Source: DASXRA01 sp046734315 (GTDB lineage Bacteria > Actinomycetota > Actinomycetes > Mycobacteriales > Jatrophihabitantaceae). Taken from it: a DNA stretch of 10,280 bases. The translations under genes and the position numbers were made by a program. The notes below the pieces were generated by a model. The model was given only the letters and a program-made list of their open reading frames with translations. It did no database searches and was not told the DNA's origin. Shown one piece after another: positions 1 to 6,328 of the stretch; position 1 is the stretch's first letter; each line of letters opens with the position of its first letter. The stretch covers positions 1-10,280 of the forward strand of contig JBKPQY010000189.1 of NCBI GenBank assembly GCA_046734315.1, written 5' to 3'.

Positions 1-12
1 GACGCCGGCCGT

Positions 13-2334
13 TCACTGGCAGGCCTCGCACGACTCGGGGTTCTCCAGGTTGCAGGCGACCGCGCTTACCGTCGCTTGCTGAATGCGCGTGGCCGGGCGC
101 GAGCGCAGGTAGTACGTGGTCTTCAGCCCGGACTTCCAGGCATACAGGTACATCGAGCTGAGCTTGCCGATGGACGGTGCGCTCATAAACAAATTCAGCG
201 ACTGGCTCTGGTCGACGAATGGCGCCCGAGCTGCGGCGAGGTCGATCAGCGCTCGCTGCGGCAGCTCCCACGCGGTCCGGTACAGCTCGCGCACGTCGGC
301 CGGCAACGCCTCGATCCCCTGCACCGACCCGTCGGCCCGCTTGATCGCATCACGGATCTCGGGCGTCCACAGGTCGCGTTGCTTCAGCTCACGGACGAGC
401 GCGGTATTCACCTGAAGGAATTCGCCGGACAGCGTCTCCCGCTTGAACAGGTTCGACACCTGCGGCTCGATGCACTCGTAGCAGCCCGCGATCGATGCAA
501 TGGTGGCCGTGGGCGCGATCGCGACAAGCAATGAGTTGCGCAAGCCCGTTCTGGCAATGCGCGCGCGTACGGTTGCCCACCGCTCGGCCTGGCCGACGCT
601 CGCACCCCACAGGTCAGGCTGCAACTCGCCCTGCGCCGCTCGTGTCTGGGCGAACGCCGGATGCGGCCCGAACCGCTCAGCCAGGCCGGCGGAGGTCTCC
701 AGGGCGGTCAGAAACATCTCCTCGGCGACACGCGTCGACAGCTCCCGGGCGGCGGCGCTGTCGAAGGGAAGCCGCAGCGCGAAGAAGACGTCCTGAAGGC
801 CCATTACGCCGAGCCCGACGGGGCGCCATCGCGGATTGGACGTGGCGGCCGGCGTAGTCGGGTAGTAGTTGATGTCGATCACACGGTCGAGAAACGTGAC
901 GGCGGTACGCACCGTAGCGCGCAGCTTCGCCCAATCGAGGCCGTCCGGCCCGAGGTGGGCCGCGAGGTTCACCGAGCCCAGGTTGCACACGGCTGTCTCG
1001 GAATCCGACGACACCTCGACGATCTCGGTGCACAGATTCGACAGGTGCACTGTATTTTCGGGCGCGCCGGTTTGGTTGCACTTGGCGTTTGCCGCGTCCT
1101 TGAAGGTCATCCAGCCGTTGCCGGTCTGGGCGAGGGTCCGCATCATCCTGCCGTAGAGGTCGCGGGCCCGGACCTGCCGCACATACCGGCCCTCGGCCTC
1201 GGCGCGCCGGTATGCCTCGTCGAACGCCGAGCCCCACAGGTCGGGCAGGTCGGGCACCTCGTCCGGGTCGAACAGCGACCACGTCTCATCCGCCTCGACC
1301 CGGCGCAGGAACTCGTCGGGGATCCAGTTCGCCAGGTTGAGGTTGTGCGTGCGGCGCGCGTCCTCGCCTGTGTTGTCACGCAGTTCGAGGAACTCCTCGA
1401 CGTCGGGGTGCCATGGTTCGAGGTATACGCAGGCCGCGCCCTTGCGTCGGCCACCCTGGTTGACGGCCGCCACGCTTGCGTCCAACGTGCGCAGCCACGG
1501 CACGATGCCGTTCGCCTGGCCGTTCGTTCCCCGGATCAGCGCACCCCGCGAGCGCACACGGGACCAGGAGATGCCGATACCACCGGCATATTTGGACAGT
1601 CGCGCGACCTGCGCGTACCGCTCGTAGATGGAGTCGAGCTCGTCACGCGGCGAATCGAGCAGGTAGCAGGAGGACATCTGCATGTGACGGGTGCCGGAGT
1701 TGAAGAGCGTCGGCGAGCTCGGCAGATAGGCCAGCGACGACATGAGGCGATAGAAGCCGATCGCCTCGGACGGCGTTCTCGACAAGCCACATGCAACGCG
1801 CAACAGAAAGTACTGCGGTGTCTCGATCACCAGGCGAGTGCGTGGATGGCGCAGCAGGTAACGGTCGTAGACGGTGCGCAGCCCGAAGTACTCGAAGCGC
1901 CGGTCGGCATCGACTGCGACTGCGTCGTCGAGCTTGCGCGCGTTGTCCTTGACCAACGCCGCCATATCATCGCCGATCAAGCCCTCGGCGTGGCCGAGCT
2001 TCACAACCTGGCTGAACGACGCGATGCCCTGCCCGCGCACCTCCTTGCCGATGTATCCGGCTAGCAGTCCGGCGGCCAGCTTCGAGTACTGCGGCTCCTC
2101 ACCGATCATCTCGGCGGCGGTCTGGATCGAGAGACGGTCCAACTCCGCGGTGGTGGCACCGTCGTACAGGCCGCTGATCGTCTTGGTCGCGACCCGCAGC
2201 GGGTCGACATCGGAGAGCCCGACCGCAAAGCGCTCCACGGCACGGACGATCTTGTTCACGTCTACGGGCTCGGCGTCACCGTTGCGCTTGCGGACACACA
2301 TCGTCGTACGCTTCGGTGCCTCGGTCGTGGTCAT
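13..2334 (-). CDS. nrdA: Class Ia ribonucleoside-diphosphate reductase, alpha subunit (773 aa)
   Basis: Large catalytic subunit of ribonucleotide reductase, which reduces ribonucleoside diphosphates to deoxyribonucleotides in the cytoplasm with a radical supplied by NrdB. Seen in the protein: an intact N-terminal ATP-cone (about residues 11-100), the redox cysteines C223 (SSCYLLD) and C450 (AVCNLGS), the active-site motif N433-L-C435-T-E437, the radical-relay pair Y741-Y742, and a C-terminal cysteine pair C769/C772 (CEACQ) that passes electrons from thioredoxin or glutaredoxin. Length matches the family (E. coli NrdA 761 aa). The start was set at 2334 because AGGAGG lies 4 nt upstream; the same frame stays open to 2451, but that extension has no family-like sequence. 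The gene ends 12 bases from the window edge, so nrdB, normally downstream, should lie just outside. The intact ATP-cone implies overall activity control by dATP/ATP. Class Ia is less usual in actinobacteria than NrdEF but is known in Streptomyces. Family assignment is very secure. Confidence 0.96.
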   Translation of the reverse strand: MTTTEAPKRTTMCVRKRNGDAEPVDVNKIVRAVERFAVGLSDVDPLRVATKTISGLYDGATTAELDRLSIQTAAEMIGEEPQYSKLAAGLLAGYIGKEVRGQGIASFSQVVKLGHAEGLIGDDMAALVKDNARKLDDAVAVDADRRFEYFGLRTVYDRYLLRHPRTRLVIETPQYFLLRVACGLSRTPSEAIGFYRLMSSLAYLPSSPTLFNSGTRHMQMSSCYLLDSPRDELDSIYERYAQVARLSKYAGGIGISWSRVRSRGALIRGTNGQANGIVPWLRTLDASVAAVNQGGRRKGAACVYLEPWHPDVEEFLELRDNTGEDARRTHNLNLANWIPDEFLRRVEADETWSLFDPDEVPDLPDLWGSAFDEAYRRAEAEGRYVRQVRARDLYGRMMRTLAQTGNGWMTFKDAANAKCNQTGAPENTVHLSNLCTEIVEVSSDSETAVCNLGSVNLAAHLGPDGLDWAKLRATVRTAVTFLDRVIDINYYPTTPAATSNPRWRPVGLGVMGLQDVFFALRLPFDSAAARELSTRVAEEMFLTALETSAGLAERFGPHPAFAQTRAAQGELQPDLWGASVGQAERWATVRARIARTGLRNSLLVAIAPTATIASIAGCYECIEPQVSNLFKRETLSGEFLQVNTALVRELKQRDLWTPEIRDAIKRADGSVQGIEALPADVRELYRTAWELPQRALIDLAAARAPFVDQSQSLNLFMSAPSIGKLSSMYLYAWKSGLKTTYYLRSRPATRIQQATVSAVACNLENPESCEACQ

Positions 2335-2511
2335 ACGTCCTCCTAGAGCTACGGCACGGGCGCACCGCGGCGTGTTCGTGCACAGCGTCGGACAGCGCGC
2401 CGTCGTCGGGCGGCCCGCTGATCGGGTTTCGGACAGCACGCAGCCGCGCACGCATCGACGTGCCCGGTCTACGCCGACACCCCTGGATGAGGCGCCGGAT
2501 CAGTGCGTTGA
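2335..2511 (-). other. Probable long 5' leader of nrdA
   Basis: If transcription starts near the NrdR sites, the nrdA mRNA would carry about 177 nt of leader. I see no conserved protein in it. Open frames cross it, including one from the ATG at 2518 that overlaps the nrdA start, but they show no recognisable motif. No B12-box (AGTCC...ACCTGCC-like) or other riboswitch signature is visible, unlike the cobalamin-controlled nrdAB leader known in Streptomyces. The leader's extent is inferred, not seen. Confidence 0.4.
2339..2344 (-). promoter_or_regulatory. nrdA ribosome binding site
   Basis: On the minus strand AGGAGG lies 4 nt before the ATG at 2334. This near-perfect Shine-Dalgarno site decides the start against the in-frame ATG at 2451. 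Confidence 0.85.
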
Positions 2512-2558
2512 CCACCATATGTAGGGGCGATGACAAAGGCACGCACCACATCTAGTTC
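2512..2558 (-). promoter_or_regulatory. Tandem NrdR boxes upstream of nrdA
   Basis: Two 16-bp sites, CCACCATATGTAGGGG (2512-2527) and GCACCACATCTAGTTC (2543-2558), share the core C-C-A-x-A-T-x-T-A-G. Both keep the most conserved positions of the known NrdR-box consensus (acaCwAtATaTwGtgt). Their start-to-start distance is 31 bp, about three helical turns, the arrangement known for NrdR operators. NrdR is the nucleotide-sensing ATP-cone/zinc-finger repressor of ribonucleotide reductase genes. Position upstream of nrdA, core match and spacing agree; the outer bases match the consensus poorly. Confidence 0.75.
2518..2523 (-). promoter_or_regulatory. Candidate nrdA -10 element inside NrdR box 1
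   Basis: Read on the minus strand this is TACATA, a fair match to TANNNT, placing the start near 2511. No convincing -35 is seen 16-18 nt upstream, where the second NrdR-like box begins. Overlap of the promoter with the boxes would fit repression by NrdR. Tentative. Confidence 0.35.
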
Positions 2559-2600
2559 GTGGTGTCGCTGCCATCGCGGGGGCGTCTGCGGCGCCCGCCG

Positions 2601-2656
2601 CCGCCGTGATCTTGGACCTGTGGTCGCCACCCGACCAGAAGTCCAAGATCACGCGG
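2601..2656. terminator. Two-part hairpin, possible terminator or palindromic repeat
   Basis: A perfect 13-bp inverted repeat, CGTGATCTTGGAC (2605-2617) and its complement (2641-2653), encloses a second stem TGGTCG/CGACCA (2621-2626/2632-2637). A 3x3 internal loop separates the stems and the apical loop is 5 nt. A further CCG/CGG pairing (2601-2603/2654-2656) extends the base past one bulged C. It lies 21 bp beyond the stop of the minus-strand hydrolase gene and upstream of the nrdA control region, where a terminator is expected. There is no strong U-tract on the nrdA-proximal side, so it may work by structure alone or be a dispersed palindromic element. Confidence 0.55.
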
Positions 2657-2677
2657 ATTTTCGTCGACGTCGGGGCG

Positions 2678-4030
2678 CTAGGCGGGCAGGCCGCGCCAGC
2701 CGTCCGGGTCGACGCCGCCGGGAACCGGCGCGGCAGGGTCGTACGGCGTGCGGGTGAAGACGAAAGTGCCCACGTCGAGGTGGGTGACCCGGCCGCTCGC
2801 GTCCCGGCCGATCCGCAGCCGCTCCCCGGCGTAGTAGCCCTCTAGGCCCGTCCACGTGCCGTCGGGTTCGGGATGGAACCGCGACGCTCGCCCGGAACCG
2901 CGCAGCGGTTCGAGCCGCAACTGCCGGTCGGGGAGCAGGTACACGCCGTAAGCGGTCGGGCCCCAGTACCAGGCGCCGGTCAGGGCGAGCAGTTCGTCGT
3001 CGAACGTCTGCACCGGATGCCACGGCCGCGGCAGCGGGGGCTCGTGCGACGCGACGATGCCGATCAGCTCGCCAGCCAGGCTGCCGATCTGGATGCCGGA
3101 GGTCGCGTTTGCCAGGACGATCGCGCCGAGCCGCTCGTCTGCGCTGATCCACACCGCGGCGAGGAAACCGGGCATCGACCCGGTGTGCCCGACCAGGGTC
3201 CGGTCACCGTCGTAGAGCAGTTGCATGCCAAGGCCGTACCCCTGGGTGCGTTCCGTGCTTGCAGAGGCCGGCGCGCGCATCTCCTCCAATGTCTCGAGTC
3301 GCAGCACAGCCGGATCACCCTCGGCCAGGAAGCGCACGAACCTGCACAGGTCGGTGACCGTTGACCAAAGCTGGCCGGCCGGCGCCATCGGCCCGGCGTC
3401 CTCTGCCGGCTCCGGCAGCAGTACGTCCGCCCAGGGGTGGACCGCCCACCCGGACGCGTGCGGCTGCCGCGCCATGATCGTTGTGCGCGTCATGCCGAGC
3501 GGCTCGAAAATGTCGCGCCGCAGCGCCTCACCCCACGGCGTGCCGCGAAGCTGCGCGACCAGCGCGCCGAGCACCCCGAAGCCCGGGTTGGAGTAGTGGA
3601 ACCGCCGCCCGGCGGGATGGCGCAGGGGGTCGGCGCCCAGCGCATCGGACAGCGCCGGCGCGCCCGGCACCCGTTCCCACCACGCTCCGGCGGACTCGGA
3701 CGCCAACCCCGCGGTATGCCCGAGCAGTTCGGCGATGCGCACGTCGCCCACGGGCATCCCGGGCAGGTGCTTGCCGAGTGGATCGGCGAGGTCGAGCCGC
3801 CCCTCGTCACGCAACCGCATCACCTGCACCGCGACGAACGTCTTGGAGATCGACCCGATGCGGTACTGCGTGTCGTCGGGCGAATCGCCGACCGCTCCCC
3901 ACCCGCCTGTCCAGACCGGCGCGCCGTCGCGCACGACGGCGCCGACGAGCGACGGAGCGCGTCCCTCGACCTGCGCGGTGGCGATCCGGTGCAGCAGGGC
4001 GTGCCGAGTGGCGGGGAGCAACTCGCTCAT
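2678..4030 (-). CDS. Serine hydrolase, beta-lactamase / class C PBP fold (450 aa)
   Basis: Member of the beta-lactamase-related serine hydrolase family (PF00144 type), which includes class C beta-lactamases, DD-peptidases and esterases. The three catalytic motifs are in order: SxxK as S60-I-S-K63, YxN as Y146-S-N148, and H282-T-G284 in place of KTG. After about residue 340 comes a beta-rich C-terminal segment of roughly 110 aa resembling the lipocalin-like tail many such hydrolases carry. No signal peptide or lipobox is visible, so a cytoplasmic enzyme such as an esterase or peptidase is more likely than a secreted beta-lactamase; the substrate is unknown. The start is uncertain between ATG 4030 and ATG 4042 (four more residues), as neither has a good ribosome binding site. 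The gene diverges from the GNAT gene over 57-69 bp, so the two promoters probably lie in that short gap. Family sure, function open. Confidence 0.9.
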   Translation of the reverse strand: MSELLPATRHALLHRIATAQVEGRAPSLVGAVVRDGAPVWTGGWGAVGDSPDDTQYRIGSISKTFVAVQVMRLRDEGRLDLADPLGKHLPGMPVGDVRIAELLGHTAGLASESAGAWWERVPGAPALSDALGADPLRHPAGRRFHYSNPGFGVLGALVAQLRGTPWGEALRRDIFEPLGMTRTTIMARQPHASGWAVHPWADVLLPEPAEDAGPMAPAGQLWSTVTDLCRFVRFLAEGDPAVLRLETLEEMRAPASASTERTQGYGLGMQLLYDGDRTLVGHTGSMPGFLAAVWISADERLGAIVLANATSGIQIGSLAGELIGIVASHEPPLPRPWHPVQTFDDELLALTGAWYWGPTAYGVYLLPDRQLRLEPLRGSGRASRFHPEPDGTWTGLEGYYAGERLRIGRDASGRVTHLDVGTFVFTRTPYDPAAPVPGGVDPDGWRGLPA

Positions 4031-4099
4031 GCCAGGAAACATAGCCGGGCGGAGAAAACAGGTTGCCGCCACGGGAACGCCACTGGGACGGTCGTCGTC

Positions 4100-5098
4100 A
4101 TGGCGCTCGAGATCGTTGCGGTAGATCCGGGCGATGCAGCTCGCTTCGAGGCGTGGCGGGCTGTCCTGGAGGCATCCCAACGCGTCGAGTACGGCGACGA
4201 GCACGCCATCCATTCGCTGGACGAGGTCCGCGCAAGTTTCCGCGACCAGCGCTATGAGCGGCGCCTGGCCTGGGCCGCGGTTTGCGACGGCACCGTCGCC
4301 GGACACCTCGACGTGGCACTGGCCGTGACAGACAACACCCACCGCCTCGACTTCACCGTTGCGGTGCGCCCTGAGCACCGGCGCCGGCGCATCGGCAGCA
4401 CGCTGTTCGAGCGCGTCGAGCGCATTGCCCGCGCTGAGCACCGCGCTGTGCTCGGCGCGGAGTCGGATGTCGCGACCGGGCACGACGATCCGGCCGCGGG
4501 CTTCGCCGCACGGCACGGCTTTACGGCCGCCCAGCGCGAGCTGCGCAGCCGCCTCGTGCTACCGGTCGACGTCGATACAGCCCGCGCCGAGGCAGAGAAG
4601 CACGCCGAGGGCTACGAGGTGCTGACGTCCTGGGACGGCATACCCGACGAGTGGCTCGTCGACCGGGCGCTGCTGTCGCAGCGGATGAGCACGGACCCGC
4701 CCATGGGCGCCCTCGACTACGCGGAGGAGGCATGGGACACCGAGCGGGTACGCCGCATCTTCGGACTCGCCCGCGAGCAGCGGCGGCGTGTCGTGGAGAC
4801 CGTGGCGCGGCACCGGGCGAGCGGCAGGCTGGTCGGCTACACAACGATCGGCGTCGCCGAGCACACGCCCGACGTTGCCTACCAGTGGGACACGCTCGTC
4901 CTGCATGAGCACCGGGGGCACCGTCTCGGGATGCTGCTCAAGGCAACGAACCTACAGGCGCTGCTTGCCGAATTGCCCGGCGTGCGCTGCGTCCACACCT
5001 GGAACGCCAACGAGAACGAGCCGATGTTGCGCGTAAACCGCGCACTGGGCTTCCAGCCGATCGGCCAGATGACGGAGTGGCAGAAGCTGCTGAGCTAA
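4100..5098 (+). CDS. Tandem GNAT-domain N-acetyltransferase (332 aa)
   Basis: Two GNAT folds in one chain, predicted to move an acetyl group from acetyl-CoA to an amine. In domain 1 (about residues 1-155) the acetyl-CoA pyrophosphate-binding motif A is at 87-101 (VRPEHRRRRIGS). In domain 2 (about 170-332) it is at 265-281 (LHEHRGHRLG), followed by the typical C-terminal N-x-x-M-L-x-V-N-x-x-L-G-F strand-helix (304-318). Both motif A copies look intact, although in many tandem GNATs only one domain is catalytic. The start is the ATG at 4100; the frame is open far upstream, but that part is antisense to the hydrolase gene. The ribosome binding site is weak (GGGACGG about 8 nt upstream). Divergent from the serine hydrolase and convergent with the DUF2237 gene 16 bp away. 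Substrate unknown; small-molecule or antibiotic acetylation and protein acetylation are equally open. Confidence 0.9.
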   Translation: MALEIVAVDPGDAARFEAWRAVLEASQRVEYGDEHAIHSLDEVRASFRDQRYERRLAWAAVCDGTVAGHLDVALAVTDNTHRLDFTVAVRPEHRRRRIGSTLFERVERIARAEHRAVLGAESDVATGHDDPAAGFAARHGFTAAQRELRSRLVLPVDVDTARAEAEKHAEGYEVLTSWDGIPDEWLVDRALLSQRMSTDPPMGALDYAEEAWDTERVRRIFGLAREQRRRVVETVARHRASGRLVGYTTIGVAEHTPDVAYQWDTLVLHEHRGHRLGMLLKATNLQALLAELPGVRCVHTWNANENEPMLRVNRALGFQPIGQMTEWQKLLS

Positions 5099-5114
5099 GC
5101 CGCCGGTCTGTGCC

Positions 5115-5522
5115 TCATCGGGTAAGCGCGCTCGCGTCGGGTGGGACGTCCACCGCATGCTCGCGCAGCGCCTCGAGCGGGACGACGTCGAGCGCCCGCT
5201 CGTTCGTCGCTTCCAGGACGACCGGTGCGGCCACGCCGGCCTCGTAGGACGCAAGCCACCGCAGCGCGACCACGCACCAGCGATCGCCGGGCCGCAACCC
5301 CGAAAAGCGGAATTCGGGACGCGGCGTGCTCAGGTCGTTGCCGATCTGCTGCTGGTGCTCGAGGAACTCGGCGCTGACAACCGCACAGACCGTGTGGCTG
5401 CCGATGTCGTCCGGGCCGGTGCTGCAGCAGCCGTCCCGGTAGAAACCGGTCAGCGGGTCGGCGCCGCACTCCGCAAGCGGGCCGCCCAGGACGTTGCGCT
5501 CTTCCGTCACCTGAGACAGCAT
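5115..5522 (-). CDS. DUF2237 family protein (135 aa)
   Basis: Short conserved bacterial protein of unknown function, recognised by the DUF2237 signature: NVLGGPL (10-16), CGADPLTGFYRDGCC (19-33), GSHTVCAVV (41-49), GNDLSTPRPEF (61-71), GLRPGDRWC (75-83) and a VVLEATNE...VPLEALREHA end. Conserved cysteines are at 19, 32, 33, 46 and 83, which could bind metal or be redox active, but I know of no demonstrated role. Full family length. The frame is open well upstream, but family homology begins at about residue 9 from the ATG at 5522, so that start was chosen; a nearby in-frame GTG is possible and no clear ribosome binding site is seen. It converges with the GNAT gene (16 bp gap, no terminator hairpin seen) and diverges from usp with 34 bp between start codons, leaving little room for two independent promoters. 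Confidence 0.88.
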   Translation of the reverse strand: MLSQVTEERNVLGGPLAECGADPLTGFYRDGCCSTGPDDIGSHTVCAVVSAEFLEHQQQIGNDLSTPRPEFRFSGLRPGDRWCVVALRWLASYEAGVAAPVVLEATNERALDVVPLEALREHAVDVPPDASALTR

Positions 5523-5556
5523 CACACGCCAACGGGCATGATTGCCGGAAGGGCTG

Positions 5557-6012
5557 ATGGAAGCGGAACCTGCGATGTACGAGCTCGGCACCGACGGCCC
5601 GGCATTGATCCTCGTCGCAGTCGACGGCTCCGAGACGTCGATGCGGGCGGGCGCATACGCCGCCGGGTTGGCCCGCCGCCAGGGTGCCAAGATCGTGTGC
5701 GTGTACGTCGGCCAGATCGCCGGCATCGCGGCCAGCGTGCCGGCCGCGGTCGGCGCGTTGATCCAGATGCACGACAGCATCGCGCGCAGCCTGCGCGAGC
5801 AGATCGCCGAGCGGGCTCCCGAGACCGGCGTCGACGTGACGTTCGTCGAGCGGCGCGGCGACCCGTACACCGAGATCGTCCGCCTCGCCGACGAGATGCG
5901 CGTCGACGCGGTCGTCGTGGGCCGTTCGGCGCAGCGGGGCCACCGGTTCATGGGCTCGCTCGCGGTGCGCCTCGTACGTGATGCGCGGTGGCCCGTCACC
6001 GTCGTCCCGTAG
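5557..6012 (+). CDS. Universal stress protein, UspA family (151 aa)
   Basis: Single-domain Usp fold of normal length, with the opening strand LILVAVDGSETS (D23 being the conserved nucleotide-contact Asp) and the closing segment DAVVVGRSAQRGHRFMGS followed by WPVTVV. UspA-type proteins are cytoplasmic dimers made under stress, some binding ATP. Here the ATP-loop motif G-x2-G-x9-G-S is altered: G122-R-S-A125, then only seven residues to G133-S134. The second glycine is replaced by alanine and the loop is two residues shorter, so ATP binding may be weakened. The ATG at 5557 was chosen because GGAAGGG (5547-5553) lies just upstream; a TTG at 5542 and ATG at 5575 are alternatives. The stop TAG (6010-6012) is ten bases before the metE riboswitch and overlaps a possible -10 element. 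Confidence 0.9.
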   Translation: MEAEPAMYELGTDGPALILVAVDGSETSMRAGAYAAGLARRQGAKIVCVYVGQIAGIAASVPAAVGALIQMHDSIARSLREQIAERAPETGVDVTFVERRGDPYTEIVRLADEMRVDAVVVGRSAQRGHRFMGSLAVRLVRDARWPVTVVP

Positions 6013-6015
6013 CAT
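6010..6015 (+). promoter_or_regulatory. Candidate -10 element for the metE leader
   Basis: TAGCAT fits TANNNT and predicts a start at about 6021-6023, exactly where the first riboswitch stem begins (6022). It shares its first three bases with the usp stop codon. No good -35 hexamer is visible 16-18 nt upstream (GGTGGC region). Readthrough from usp is the alternative. Confidence 0.35.
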
Positions 6016-6021
6016 TCCGAT

Positions 6022-6277
6022 ACGGCTGGTTCGGGGCTGATGCCTCGGAGCAAGAGGGAACCCGGTGCGAATCCGGGACTGCCTCGCAGCGGTGAGCGGG
6101 AACGACCGCCGTCTTCCGAAGACGACAGCGAGTGAGCATCGCAGGGCCGAAGGCCCGAGGAGCGGAGCGAGCGCGGAGTCGAGCATCGGAGCAGCACTGG
6201 GGCGCGGCCCTGGGAAGCGACGGCCAGTAGGCGCCGGATACCCGGCACGCCCGCGAGTCCGAAGACCTGCCAGCCGT
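6022..6277 (+). promoter_or_regulatory. Cobalamin (adenosylcobalamin) riboswitch of metE
   Basis: RNA aptamer that senses B12 and shuts off the gene behind it when B12 is plentiful. The 5' and 3' ends pair perfectly as stem P1 (ACGGCTGG 6022-6029 with CCAGCCGT 6270-6277). Inside are the conserved GGGAACCCGGTGCGAATCCGGG block (6056-6077) with its P4 hairpin, the GCCTCGCAGCGGTGAGC core strand (6081-6097), the hairpin 6110-6124, the CACTGGGG...TGGGAAGC segment (6195-6218), and the B12 box AGTCCGAAGACCTGCC (6256-6271). Order and spacing match the class, apart from an enlarged peripheral arm around 6134-6188. B12 riboswitches before metE are established in actinobacteria such as Mycobacterium, where the alternative enzyme MetH uses B12. 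Confidence 0.95.
6134..6188 (+). repeat. 39-nt insert flanked by 8-bp direct repeats in the riboswitch arm
   Basis: GAGCATCG occurs at 6134-6141 and again at 6181-6188. Between them are a GGGCC-GAA-GGCCC hairpin (6144-6156) and a purine-rich GAG/GCG stretch (6157-6178). The arrangement could be a small inserted element with a target duplication, a slippage expansion, or simply a variable arm. Confidence 0.4.
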
Positions 6278-6328
6278 CCACGCGGCGACCGTCGCGTGGC
6301 AGCCACCGGACTCGCGAAGGAGAGCTCC
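6278..6328 (+). promoter_or_regulatory. metE expression platform: hairpin, antisequestor and ribosome binding site
   Basis: Directly after P1 comes a 9-bp hairpin CCACGCGGC/GTCGCGTGG (6278-6286/6291-6299, loop GACC), in the position of the P13 kissing hairpin of this class. Next, CGGACTCGCG (6307-6316) is the exact reverse complement of 6252-6261 in the B12-box region, and it adjoins the ribosome binding site GAAGGAGA (6316-6323), 5 nt before the GTG start. CTC at 6311-6313 could instead pair with the GAG of the ribosome binding site. No U-tract follows, so control of translation rather than of termination is inferred. Confidence 0.65.

Noticed and set aside
661..2064. A long open frame on the plus strand (467 codons) antisense to nrdA
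   Set aside because: It lies wholly opposite a complete, motif-bearing nrdA and has the Arg/Ala/Gly-rich composition expected from the complementary strand of a GC-rich gene; no domain is recognisable.
2335..2451. Longer N-terminus for NrdA from the ATG at 2451
   Set aside because: The extra 39 residues show no NrdA similarity, and AGGAGG directly precedes the ATG at 2334.
2276..2518. Possible upstream open frame in the nrdA leader beginning MVVNALIRRL
   Set aside because: It has no good ribosome binding site and no recognisable sequence, overlaps the NrdR site and nrdA itself, and looks like chance openness in GC-rich DNA.
2335..2677. Cobalamin riboswitch before nrdA, as in Streptomyces
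   Set aside because: Neither strand shows a B12 box or the GGAACCCGGTGCGAATCC block that is obvious before metE.
4031..4099. Clear divergent promoters between the hydrolase and GNAT genes
   Set aside because: I could not find hexamer pairs of convincing quality and spacing on either strand.
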